From NCBI GenBank assembly GCA_047634655.1, contig JBLIHY010000001.1, forward strand, positions 1 to 48,313: a stretch of 48,313 nt of DNA, given 5' to 3'. Source of the stretch: CANLBN01 sp047634655 (GTDB taxonomy: Bacteria; Pseudomonadota; Gammaproteobacteria; Pseudomonadales; Cellvibrionaceae). The notes under the pieces are model-generated. The model saw nothing but the letters and a program-made list of their open reading frames with translations. It was not told the DNA's origin and searched no databases. The translations under genes were made by a program, and so were the position numbers. Positions 1 through 7,440 of the stretch are shown piece after piece (the first letter of the stretch is position 1; each line of letters opens with the position of its first letter).

Positions 1-794
1 TTTTTCCACCCATAGAGCGGCCGCCTCTAAGAGTCACTTTTCTAGAGGTGGGCCAGGGGACTTCGGTCGTGGTGGAAACAGCCAATCACCGAATGGTCTA
101 CGATGTTGGTAAACATTTCAGCGAGCGTTTTAACGCGGGGGAACACATCGTAGCGCCTTACCTGCTCAGCCGAGGGTATTCATCGGTTAACCGGCTCTAT
201 CTTAGTCACGGTGATGCCGACCACGCCGGTAGTGTGGATGACTTTCGCTCGGTTATAGAAGTCGAGCAACAATTCACCGGTGAACGTATGAGGGTTCCGG
301 GTCAGCAGTGCTACGCTGGACAATACTGGCGGTGGGACGATGTTGATTTTCGGGTCATCTGGCCCACTAAAGATTTTTTGGCGCGTACTTACACCCCTCT
401 GGAAAGCAACAATTTCTCTTGTGTCATAGCTATTCGTTACGGAGTCCACCGGTTACTGCTTAGCGGCGATATTGAAGCGGCGGCAGAGCGTGAAATTATC
501 AATGCCGATTTGTTGGGTGCGCAAACCGTCTTGCTGGTCCCACACCACGGGAGCCGCAGTTCTTCACACCAATCTTGGGTGGAGCGCTTACAGCCGCGAC
601 ATAGCGTTTTCACTGCTGGTTTCAGTAATGCTTATGGCCACCCAGATCCAGCGATTGAGTCGCGTTACCATCGGGTCCAAAGCCAACTCTGGCATACCGG
701 GCGCGATGGTGCCGTTCAGTTTGTATTTGATGATCGGCAGCGCTACCGGGCCTACTCGCAACGCCAGTACCGACCTCGTTATTGGTACGATTAG
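1..794 (+). CDS. comEC: ComEC/Rec2 DNA-uptake protein, C-terminal part (5' end outside window)
   Basis: The reading frame is open from base 3 to the stop, so the gene begins before the window; the GTG at 48 is internal. What is visible is the C-terminal metallo-beta-lactamase-like domain of ComEC. It has the opening TFLEVGQG, the metal-binding SHGDADHAG and the VPHHGSRSSS motif, then YGHPDP near the end. In the family, ComEC forms the inner-membrane channel for single-stranded DNA during transformation, and this domain is a proposed nuclease. The membrane (competence) domain is not in the window, so its integrity cannot be judged. The metal-site residues look complete. Confidence 0.93.
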   Translation, partial: FPPIERPPLRVTFLEVGQGTSVVVETANHRMVYDVGKHFSERFNAGEHIVAPYLLSRGYSSVNRLYLSHGDADHAGSVDDFRSVIEVEQQFTGERMRVPGQQCYAGQYWRWDDVDFRVIWPTKDFLARTYTPLESNNFSCVIAIRYGVHRLLLSGDIEAAAEREIINADLLGAQTVLLVPHHGSRSSSHQSWVERLQPRHSVFTAGFSNAYGHPDPAIESRYHRVQSQLWHTGRDGAVQFVFDDRQRYRAYSQRQYRPRYWYD

Positions 795-1231
795 ATGTTC
801 TCTGCGAACTTATATCGTGTGGTGTAATCCGAGTTTATACTCGGGAGCGAAGCTTGTCGCATCCCGCTTCTTATTGGCACCCCGAAGGCAACGCAGAGCG
901 TACGGGAAGTATTTACAGGCATTCAAAATCTAGGGTTTATGTTTTATTTCTAACCCAAACTCAAAATGCTAAGCCATAAGATAACGTGACCTGATATTAA
1001 TAATGTCTTTTCCGAGCAAAGCAGAGTTCTTTGAGAGAGCCTGCTAGGGCAGTGATTCGTGGTGTTTGTTGGCCTGGGCGCGCAGTTGTCGTGGGCTTAT
1101 TTTTTCCCCTTGTGTGTAAATCCAACAAGCGCCGTGCCCAGCAATGTGAGGTCGCTTTTACCGAGTACCCTGTTTATAATCCTAGGTTACTCAGCGACCT
1201 GATAGACGTTCCAAGGCGGGACAATAACTCC
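795..1231. other. Spacer between comEC and the Mrp locus
   Basis: No gene is supported here. A small perfect hairpin (CCGAGT, TTAT loop, ACTCGG) lies at 829-844 but has no T-run, so it is at best a weak terminator for comEC. An open frame starts at 1031 and runs into mnhE, but its first 67 codons look unlike protein from this family and are treated as leader. Confidence 0.5.
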
Positions 1232-1738
1232 ATGATTTCAAACAGAAAACAATGGATTCAACTACTTAGATTGGCCATTACACTGACACTATTGTGGTTG
1301 CTTCTATCGGGTATGTTTAAACCGCTGTTACTATTCTTTGGCGGCTTTTCTGTCTTGTTGGTCTGCTATTTCGCGGCAACGATGAAGATGTTGAGTCATC
1401 GAGGACAATTGCTCTACTTTAGGCCCGGTGCACTGATTGTGTATTGGTTGTGGCTGATGGTGGAGATTCTCAAATCAAACTTCAAAGTGACAATGCAAAT
1501 ACTTCACCCCCGCCTGCCGATCGATCCGCAGTTGAAGGCCGTTCCAGCCAGACAAAAAACGGAGCTGGGACGCGTTACTTATGCAAATTCTATAACGCTG
1601 ACGCCGGGTACGGTAGCTATTAATATCGGTGTAAACGGAGACATACTGGTGCATGCACTGAACCGCCAATCTATCGAAGAACTGGAGAGTGGCGAATTGA
1701 ACCAGAAAGTTGCAAATCTGGAATATCCGACACAATGA
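1232..1738 (+). CDS. mnhE: Mrp-type Na+/H+ antiporter subunit E
   Basis: A 168-residue MrpE/MnhE-type membrane protein. It has two hydrophobic segments near the N-terminus (about residues 10-50), a third around 65-85, and the C-terminal soluble part with NSITLTPGTVAI and a DILVHAL strand typical of the family. MrpE is an accessory subunit of the multi-subunit Mrp antiporter and corresponds to MbhA of archaeal membrane-bound hydrogenases. The ATG at 1232 was chosen over an upstream in-frame start at 1031 because it gives the usual family length and a purine-rich stretch (AAGGCGGG, 1213-1220) precedes it. Its ATG-overlapping stop with mnhF (ATGA) indicates translational coupling. It is the first gene of the locus. 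Confidence 0.9.
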   Translation: MISNRKQWIQLLRLAITLTLLWLLLSGMFKPLLLFFGGFSVLLVCYFAATMKMLSHRGQLLYFRPGALIVYWLWLMVEILKSNFKVTMQILHPRLPIDPQLKAVPARQKTELGRVTYANSITLTPGTVAINIGVNGDILVHALNRQSIEELESGELNQKVANLEYPTQ

Positions 1739-2019
1739 TATTTACAGTCCTGGTCATTGCCATATTGGTCTCTCTGTTGCTGGTTGTTGTCAGAGCTTTG
1801 CTCGGGCCAACGATTTATGACCGGGTTTTGGCTGTAAATTCTGCTGGTACAAAAATCGTTATGCTGATCGCGGCCTACGGATTTTTAACCGAGCGCCCAG
1901 ATTTTATTGATATTTCTCTACTCTATGCTTTGATTAACTATATGGGCACTATTGCCGTGCTGAAATTTTTTGATGATCGCCAGCGGCCGTTCACTACTTA
2001 CCAAGAGGACGATCTGTAG
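1735..2019 (+). CDS. mnhF: Mrp-type Na+/H+ antiporter subunit F
   Basis: A 94-residue protein with three predicted membrane helices and the GPTIYDRVLAVN signature of MrpF/MnhF (PhaF). It is a small membrane subunit of the Mrp antiporter and the counterpart of MbhB. The start codon overlaps the mnhE stop by four bases, and its own stop TAG shares a base with the GTG start of mnhG. This chain of overlaps makes a single polycistronic unit very likely. Confidence 0.93.
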   Translation: MIFTVLVIAILVSLLLVVVRALLGPTIYDRVLAVNSAGTKIVMLIAAYGFLTERPDFIDISLLYALINYMGTIAVLKFFDDRQRPFTTYQEDDL

Positions 2020-2414
2020 TGGCACAGTTAGTTTATAACGTAAGCGCCGTGTTTATTTTAACGGGTTGTCTTTTTACGCTAAGCGGCGCAATCGGTCTGC
2101 TTCGCATGCCGGATCTGTACACCCGGGTCCACGCGGCGAGCGTAACCGACACCGGTGGACTTTTATTTATTTCTATTGGTTTAATTCTAGATGCTCTGTT
2201 TGTTTTTGATAATCCGTTGGCGGCCATCAAGCTTGCGCTCGTCGTATTTTTTGTTTTCTTTACCTCGCCGACGGCGTCGCACGCGCTCACCAAGGCTGCA
2301 CTTATGGCTAATATATTGCCGCAGTGTCCAAAGGGCTTGTCTGCTGTCGAAGAAACCCTGGCGGCTCAATCTAAGCAAACGCTAAATCCCTCCTCCGGCA
2401 CGGATCGCAACTGA
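2019..2414 (+). CDS. mnhG: Mrp-type Na+/H+ antiporter subunit G
   Basis: A 131-residue MrpG/MnhG-type protein with three membrane helices. The family core is visible as GAIGLLRMPDLYTRVHAAS followed by FFTSPTASHAL. The GTG start at 2019 overlaps the mnhF stop by one base. The final 30 or so residues are polar and not conserved in the family as far as I know. The stop TGA overlaps the ATG of the next gene, so coupling continues. Confidence 0.92.
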   Translation: MAQLVYNVSAVFILTGCLFTLSGAIGLLRMPDLYTRVHAASVTDTGGLLFISIGLILDALFVFDNPLAAIKLALVVFFVFFTSPTASHALTKAALMANILPQCPKGLSAVEETLAAQSKQTLNPSSGTDRN

Positions 2415-3004
2415 TGGAACAGTTGATCGTCATTTTTCTGCTGTCGATTTTGGTATTACTAACGCTGGGTATTATCTATTTAAATGATTTGCTGGTGGCT
2501 ATCATTTTATCCAGTTTATACAGTTTGGTGACCGCTGCCGTTTTTGTAGTTATGGATGCCGTCGATGTCGCCTTTACAGAAGCTGCTGTCGGTGCCGGTA
2601 TTTCGACGATTTTACTGCTCGGGGCACTAGGCCTTACTGACTCTCGGCAGAAACCGCATCGCGGTAATAGCATTCCAGCAATTATCGTTGTGGTCTTGAC
2701 GGGTGCGGTGTTGATTTACGGAACCTTGGACTTGCCTAGGTATGGCGATCCCGACTCGCCAGCCAATAAAAATCCCCTGCTGGCCCAGCACTTCATTCAG
2801 AGATCTGAGCAGGAAATCGATATTCCTAATGTCGTCACCTCAGTACTTGCCAGCTATCGCGGTTACGACACTCTCGGGGAAACGGTTGTGGTGTTCACTG
2901 CGGGCATAGCGGTTCTCAGCTTATTGGGCTTGCGACGACGAAAGTTTGGAAAAGGTGAAGCTGACCCTTCAAAAGTACCAAAAGACAATGAGTCAGGAAG
3001 ATAG
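2414..3004 (+). CDS. MrpA C-terminal-type protein (DUF4040/MbhD + MbhE-like), free-standing
   Basis: A 196-residue membrane protein. Residues 1-80 match the DUF4040/MbhD pattern (three helices, with VAFTEAAVGAGISTILLLGAL in the third). The rest, with helices near 90-105 and 158-175 around a soluble stretch containing NVVTSVLASYRGYDTLGE, matches MbhE. In standard Mrp systems both parts are the C-terminal tail of the large MrpA subunit; here they are one small separate gene, as in hydrogenase-type complexes. The conserved acidic residue in VAFTEAAVGAG is retained. The gene begins by overlap with mnhG and is followed five bases later by mnhB. Confidence 0.85.
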   Translation: MEQLIVIFLLSILVLLTLGIIYLNDLLVAIILSSLYSLVTAAVFVVMDAVDVAFTEAAVGAGISTILLLGALGLTDSRQKPHRGNSIPAIIVVVLTGAVLIYGTLDLPRYGDPDSPANKNPLLAQHFIQRSEQEIDIPNVVTSVLASYRGYDTLGETVVVFTAGIAVLSLLGLRRRKFGKGEADPSKVPKDNESGR

Positions 3005-3009
3005 CCAAG

Positions 3010-3450
3010 ATGAAATCTCTTCTCAGTCAGCGTTTGCGATTGTCTCAGACCATTACAAAAATTCTGTTGCCCTTCGTCATGTTGTTTGCTTTGTATGTCC
3101 AATTTCACGGTGATTTCGGTCCCGGCGGTGGCTTCCAGGCGGGCGTTATTTTTGCTTCCGCTTTTATTGTCCACGGTTTGGTTTTTGGCGTACCGCTGAC
3201 TCGCCTGGTGATGCCTCCCAGCCTTTTGCGGATTTTGATGTCTCTGGGAGTTTTGATTTATGCGGGCATAGGAGTCGTCAGCATATTTCTGGGCGGTAAC
3301 TATTTAGATTATTCTGTTCTGGCGACTGACGCAGTAGCCGGGCAGCACTTGGGCATTTTAATCGTAGAGTTAGGCGTCGGTATTACGGTTGCAGCGGTAA
3401 TGATTTCGCTATTTTATTCGTTTTCAAGTCGACGACCATCCGCTAACTAA
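3010..3450 (+). CDS. mnhB: Mrp-type Na+/H+ antiporter subunit B
   Basis: A 146-residue MnhB/MrpB protein (MbhF counterpart) with four membrane helices. The family signature FHGDFGPGGGFQAGVIFAS is present, as is the C-terminal GQHLGILIVELGVGITVAAVM-type helix. It lies five bases after the MrpA-tail gene. The next gene (mnhC) is 241 bp away, an unusual gap inside a locus that is otherwise overlapped or nearly so. Confidence 0.93.
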   Translation: MKSLLSQRLRLSQTITKILLPFVMLFALYVQFHGDFGPGGGFQAGVIFASAFIVHGLVFGVPLTRLVMPPSLLRILMSLGVLIYAGIGVVSIFLGGNYLDYSVLATDAVAGQHLGILIVELGVGITVAAVMISLFYSFSSRRPSAN

Positions 3451-3518
3451 CCCTGGAGATAAGTTGCGATTATCCTTTTCAGGATTAGCTACCAACTCGA
3501 TAATTTATTATTTGATAT

Positions 3519-3550
3519 AAGTACGCCGGGTAATTTTCCACAGCGTACTT
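3519..3550. repeat. Inverted repeat in the mnhB-mnhC gap
   Basis: AAGTACGC at 3519-3526 is repeated in inverted form as GCGTACTT at 3543-3550, with a 16-base loop. It sits in the 241-bp non-coding gap (3451-3691) between mnhB and mnhC. There is no T-run, so it does not look like a standard terminator; it could be an operator or an RNA-processing hairpin. Confidence 0.45.
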
Positions 3551-3691
3551 GCCATCTCAACCTATCTCCTAGCTTTGTTTGAATGACATATGTTGAAGAC
3601 ACCGTCCGCTGTAAGCTCAGCCACTGAAGTTGAAAAAAGTCTATGAAATTCCCAATAAAACGTATGAATTGATTTTAGTGGATCGCGAACA

Positions 3692-4075
3692 ATGGAGTAT
3701 TTAGATCTTTACAATTACTGGGTCGTCGTCGTTATTATGATGTCTGGATTTTACATCATGATCGCCCGGTTTAACTTAATAAAAAAACTTTTGGGTCTCA
3801 GTATTTTCCAGACAGGAATTTTTTATTTTTATATTAGTTTAGGCAAGATAGACGGTGGCACAGCGCCAATTCTCGTGGAAGGACAGGAAGCATTCGTCTA
3901 TTCTAATCCCCTGCCCCATGTACTCATTCTCACAGCTATCGTCGTCGGTGTAGCCACATTATCAGTGGGGCTTGCGCTTTCAGTGCGAATTTACGAGGAA
4001 TTTCATTCCATCGAAGAAGATGAGATCAAGGCGCAGATTTTTAAAGAATACGAACAAGAAAAAAAGATAAATTAG
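3692..4075 (+). CDS. mnhC: Mrp-type Na+/H+ antiporter subunit C (NuoK-like)
   Basis: A 127-residue NuoK-like protein with three membrane helices, a LLGLSIFQTGIFYFYISLG segment and PHVLILTAIVVGVATLSVGLAL in helix 3, all typical of MrpC/MnhC (MbhG). The C-terminal 25 residues are highly charged. I see no strong Shine-Dalgarno before the ATG. It is separated from mnhB by 241 bp but followed after 12 bp by mnhD, so the C-D part may have its own promoter. Confidence 0.92.
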   Translation: MEYLDLYNYWVVVVIMMSGFYIMIARFNLIKKLLGLSIFQTGIFYFYISLGKIDGGTAPILVEGQEAFVYSNPLPHVLILTAIVVGVATLSVGLALSVRIYEEFHSIEEDEIKAQIFKEYEQEKKIN

Positions 4076-4087
4076 GGATTCGCATTC

Positions 4088-5593
4088 TTGAATTTTATTT
4101 CACACATTCCCGCTTTACTGATCGTGTTGCCACTAGTGGCGGCACCGCTCTGCGTTATCGCAAGAAATTCACTGCTCGCATTTTTGCTGGCAGTGTCGGC
4201 CAATGCGATCGTTTTTTTGATGGCGATATACTTGTTTTTCCGCACAGTGCTGATGTCGGGCTTATACAATATCGGCGCAAGTCATTATGAATTAGGTGGC
4301 TGGTCGGCACCGACGGGTATCGAGTTCTATGTCGATATATTGAATGCTGCTTTAGTCTTACTCCTCACATTAATTAGCCTCCTGGCTTTATGTTTTTCAA
4401 AAAAGTCGATCCAGAAAGAAATTCCCGAATACCGTCACTATTTATTTTACGCGGGTTGGCTTCTCTGTTTGACGGGTCTATTGGGAATCAGTTTGACGGG
4501 TGATGTATTCAATGTTTTTGTCTTTTTAGAAATTTCTTCCCTTTCTATGTACATGCTGATCGCTATGGGAAAAGACAAAAAACACGCCGTATTGGCGGCA
4601 TTTCGTTATTTGATTTTAGGTAGTATCGGCGCCTCCTTTATTTTGTTGGGCATAGGTTTTCTCTATGCGGCTACCGGTACATTGAACATGTTTGATCTTT
4701 CCCAGCGATTACCAGATATAGAAAATAGCAGAACTTTATTAGTGGCATTCAGCTTTATTGCCGTTGGTCTTTTTGTTAAGACGGCTATTTTTCCTGTCTA
4801 TTCGTGGTTGCCCGATGCCTATCAGTATGCCCCTTCTTCGGTGACAGCCTTCCTAAGTGGTACCGCGACGAAAGTATCACTCTATGTCTTTTTGCGGTTT
4901 TTCTTTCATATTTTCGGTACCGACTACAGTTTCGGCGTACTTTTTCTCGGCAAACTATTGTTGCCACTATCCGTTGTTGGTTTTTCGGTGATGTCGGTGA
5001 TTGCCATTTTTCAAACTGACATACGGCGGATGTTGGCGTACTCCAGCATCGCCCAAATAAGCTATATCATGATGGCTATTAGCATGGGGACTGAGGCTGG
5101 TCTAGTGGCGGGTATTGTGCATATGATCAATCACGCTTTTATAAAAACTGCTCTGTTCTTAGCGGTTGGTTGTATCTTTTATCGACTGGGCTCTGCGCGG
5201 GTAACGGATATGTCTTCTTTGATCCGGCTGATGCCCTGGACCACAAGCGCATTTATTATTGCGGCGTTGAGTTTGATCGGTATACCCCTGACCGCTGGAT
5301 TTATTAGCAAGTGGTACTTGGTGCTGGCGGCTATCGACAGCGGCTGGTGGTTGATTGTTTTGATGATTTTATTTAGCTCTCTGATGGCGATTATTTATCT
5401 GGGCAGAATTATTGAGTTAATGTGTTCTGGTAATCAGCAAGATAATGTCACTGACATCCGTGAAGCGCCCTTGTCCATGCTTATCCCTTTGTGGATCTTG
5501 ATTTTGATCAGTCTGACGGTTGGCATCAACGGTAGCTTTGTTGTCGATATTGCTCAATTAGCGGCGGATCAGTTATTGGGAGGTATGGAGTGA
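4088..5593 (+). CDS. mnhD: Mrp-type Na+/H+ antiporter subunit D
   Basis: A 501-residue polytopic protein of the NuoL/M/N-MrpA/D antiporter family (Proton_antipo_M). Key ion-path residues are kept: the helix-5 glutamate (Glu148 in FVFLEISSLS) and helix-7 lysine (Lys231 before the PVYSWLPDAY motif). A second lysine lies in SGTATKVSLY and histidine in GIVHMINHAFIKTALF. The annotated start is TTG, supported by AGGGA at 4074-4078 nine bases upstream and by the family N-terminus. The next gene starts within its stop codon (GTGA). Confidence 0.92.
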   Translation: MNFISHIPALLIVLPLVAAPLCVIARNSLLAFLLAVSANAIVFLMAIYLFFRTVLMSGLYNIGASHYELGGWSAPTGIEFYVDILNAALVLLLTLISLLALCFSKKSIQKEIPEYRHYLFYAGWLLCLTGLLGISLTGDVFNVFVFLEISSLSMYMLIAMGKDKKHAVLAAFRYLILGSIGASFILLGIGFLYAATGTLNMFDLSQRLPDIENSRTLLVAFSFIAVGLFVKTAIFPVYSWLPDAYQYAPSSVTAFLSGTATKVSLYVFLRFFFHIFGTDYSFGVLFLGKLLLPLSVVGFSVMSVIAIFQTDIRRMLAYSSIAQISYIMMAISMGTEAGLVAGIVHMINHAFIKTALFLAVGCIFYRLGSARVTDMSSLIRLMPWTTSAFIIAALSLIGIPLTAGFISKWYLVLAAIDSGWWLIVLMILFSSLMAIIYLGRIIELMCSGNQQDNVTDIREAPLSMLIPLWILILISLTVGINGSFVVDIAQLAADQLLGGME

Positions 5594-7071
5594 GTCCTAC
5601 TTATGCCTTGCTTCCGCCATTATTGGTTGTTCCCTTTATTGTTTTTTTCGGAGACCGTTATAAAAACTTGAGAGAGGCTAGCATTCTTTTTGCGGGAATC
5701 AGTCTATTTTTCATCAATGTCGGACTTTACCAAGCCTTCCTCAATCAAGAGCTATTACTCAGTGATCAGTTAGTTTTATTTCCGCGCCTGTCGCTATACC
5801 TCTACGCAGAACCCCTGGGAATAATGTTCGGGCTATTGGCCAGTTTCCTCTGGGTAGTGACGACAATTTATAGCATTGGCTACATGCGTGCCCATGGTGA
5901 AAAAAACCAGACGCGATTTTATGTTTTTTTTGCACTGGCTATTTCAGCAGTGATGGCGGCAGCTTACGCGGGTAATTTATTAACGCTATTTATTGCTTAC
6001 GAGCTGATTACCATCGTCACTTTGCCACTGGTCACTCACGCTGGCACACCACAAGCTAGGCGCGCTGGCCGCATCTATCTCGGCGTATTAATGGGAAGTT
6101 CGATTCTGCTATTGCTGCCGGCTATCATCATTATCTGGTGGATGACCGGTGCAACCGATTCCGGCACCACTGATTTTGTCGCGGGAGGTATTTTAGGTTC
6201 AGTGGGCATAACGCCTTTTTGGACAACTATCCTGCTGACACTAATAGTCCTCGGTACTGCTAAAGCGGCGCTCATGCCTTTCCATAGTTGGCTACCTAAT
6301 GCCATGGTCGCTCCAACGCCAGTGAGTGCGTTACTGCACGCGGTTGCTGTCGTCAAAACTGGAGTATTTTTGATCGTCAAAGTCGTGGTTTATATTTTTG
6401 GTTTCGAATTGATCGAGCAAACCAATGCCGCCGATTTTTTACTAGTTCTTTCGGTAATAACTATTGTCGTCGCTTCTTTAATCGCCCTGCGCAAGGATAA
6501 TCTCAAGGCCCGGCTAGCCTATTCGACGATTTCGCAACTGGCCTATATGGTTATGGCGGCTTTACTGGCTAATGCGGTTGCAGTGAAGGGCGCAGCCCTG
6601 CATATGGTGACCCACGCTTTTGGTAAAATAACGTTATTTTTTTGTGCTGGAGCGATAATGGTGGCCTCCCATAAAAAATTAATCAGTGAGCTGGACGGCA
6701 TCGGTAAATTCATGCCAATCACCATGTCAGCTTTTTTTATTGCCGCTTTGAGTATTATCGGCTTGCCACCTCTGGCTGGTGTTTGGAGTAAATTACTGAT
6801 TATCGAGGGCTCTATACAAGCAGAGCAATTATGGCTGGTGGCGACACTAATATTAGGTTCACTGCTTAGTGCCGCTTACTTATTGCCAATATGTTTTCGA
6901 GCATTCTTTGCCGGCGGCGCCTCCAGCAGTGGCCCAAATCAGAAAATTACTCCTGTAAAGGAAGCGCCATTACCTTGCTTGATAGCTATCTTAATAACAA
7001 CGACCGCTTGCCTAGTCGTTTTTTTTCAACCCAATATGATTATCGACTTAGTTAATAAAATTGATTGGTAA
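5590..7071 (+). CDS. Second NuoL/M-like antiporter subunit of the Mrp locus
   Basis: A 493-residue polytopic protein of the Proton_antipo_M family, distinct in sequence from the two other large subunits. Glu138 (LFIAYELITI), Lys225 (LGTAKAALMPFHSWLPNA) and Lys256 (HAVAVVKTG) fit the conserved proton-channel positions, and HMVTHAFGKITLFF matches the helix-10 to -12 region. The GTG start overlaps the mnhD stop by four bases. It looks closest in style to the MrpA N-terminal domain or MrpD, and I cannot decide which without alignment. Confidence 0.85.
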   Translation: MSPTYALLPPLLVVPFIVFFGDRYKNLREASILFAGISLFFINVGLYQAFLNQELLLSDQLVLFPRLSLYLYAEPLGIMFGLLASFLWVVTTIYSIGYMRAHGEKNQTRFYVFFALAISAVMAAAYAGNLLTLFIAYELITIVTLPLVTHAGTPQARRAGRIYLGVLMGSSILLLLPAIIIIWWMTGATDSGTTDFVAGGILGSVGITPFWTTILLTLIVLGTAKAALMPFHSWLPNAMVAPTPVSALLHAVAVVKTGVFLIVKVVVYIFGFELIEQTNAADFLLVLSVITIVVASLIALRKDNLKARLAYSTISQLAYMVMAALLANAVAVKGAALHMVTHAFGKITLFFCAGAIMVASHKKLISELDGIGKFMPITMSAFFIAALSIIGLPPLAGVWSKLLIIEGSIQAEQLWLVATLILGSLLSAAYLLPICFRAFFAGGASSSGPNQKITPVKEAPLPCLIAILITTTACLVVFFQPNMIIDLVNKIDW

Positions 7072-7131
7072 AAGCCTGTCAATCGCCATTGTGTTTTAAT
7101 TTTTAAATTTATTTTTTACCAGGTAGTTGCG

Positions 7132-7437
7132 ATGGATAGCCATCAAAAATCTTCGGACAAAGAACTAACAATTTTTGAAAAGCCCAAAAATATCCGCGCA
7201 ATACTTTATGCGCTTTATGGAATCTGTATGATTCTAGTTTTGTTGGATTTTGTCGTACACCGTCATACAGAGGTGGCTATTGAAAAATTACCAGGTTTCT
7301 ACGCATTTTATGGTTTTACGGCCTGTGTTTTATTGGTGTTGCTGGCAACGCAAATGCGCAAGCTTGTAATGCGAAAGGAAAATTACTATCTGAATTCTCA
7401 ACAGACACCCAGTAAACAAGTTCGGCAGCGGCGTTAA
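7132..7437 (+). CDS. Small two-helix membrane protein within the Mrp locus
   Basis: A 101-residue protein with two predicted membrane helices (about residues 24-42 and 57-75) and a charged, Arg/Lys/Gln-rich tail. I do not recognise a named family. It lies 60 bp after one large antiporter subunit and only 3 bp before the next, on the same strand, which suggests a small accessory subunit of the complex. A CAGG element precedes the ATG. Function is inferred from position only. Confidence 0.7.
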   Translation: MDSHQKSSDKELTIFEKPKNIRAILYALYGICMILVLLDFVVHRHTEVAIEKLPGFYAFYGFTACVLLVLLATQMRKLVMRKENYYLNSQQTPSKQVRQRR

Positions 7438-7440
7438 ATC

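Noticed and set aside
829..844. Terminator for comEC
   Set aside because: The hairpin is perfect but short and has no T-run.
472..933. Plus-strand open frame overlapping the end of comEC
   Set aside because: It runs in another frame over recognisable ComEC sequence and its product has no protein-like features.
1031..1231. N-terminal extension of mnhE
   Set aside because: The 67 extra codons give a Cys/Arg-rich stretch unlike MnhE, and ATG 1232 gives the family length.
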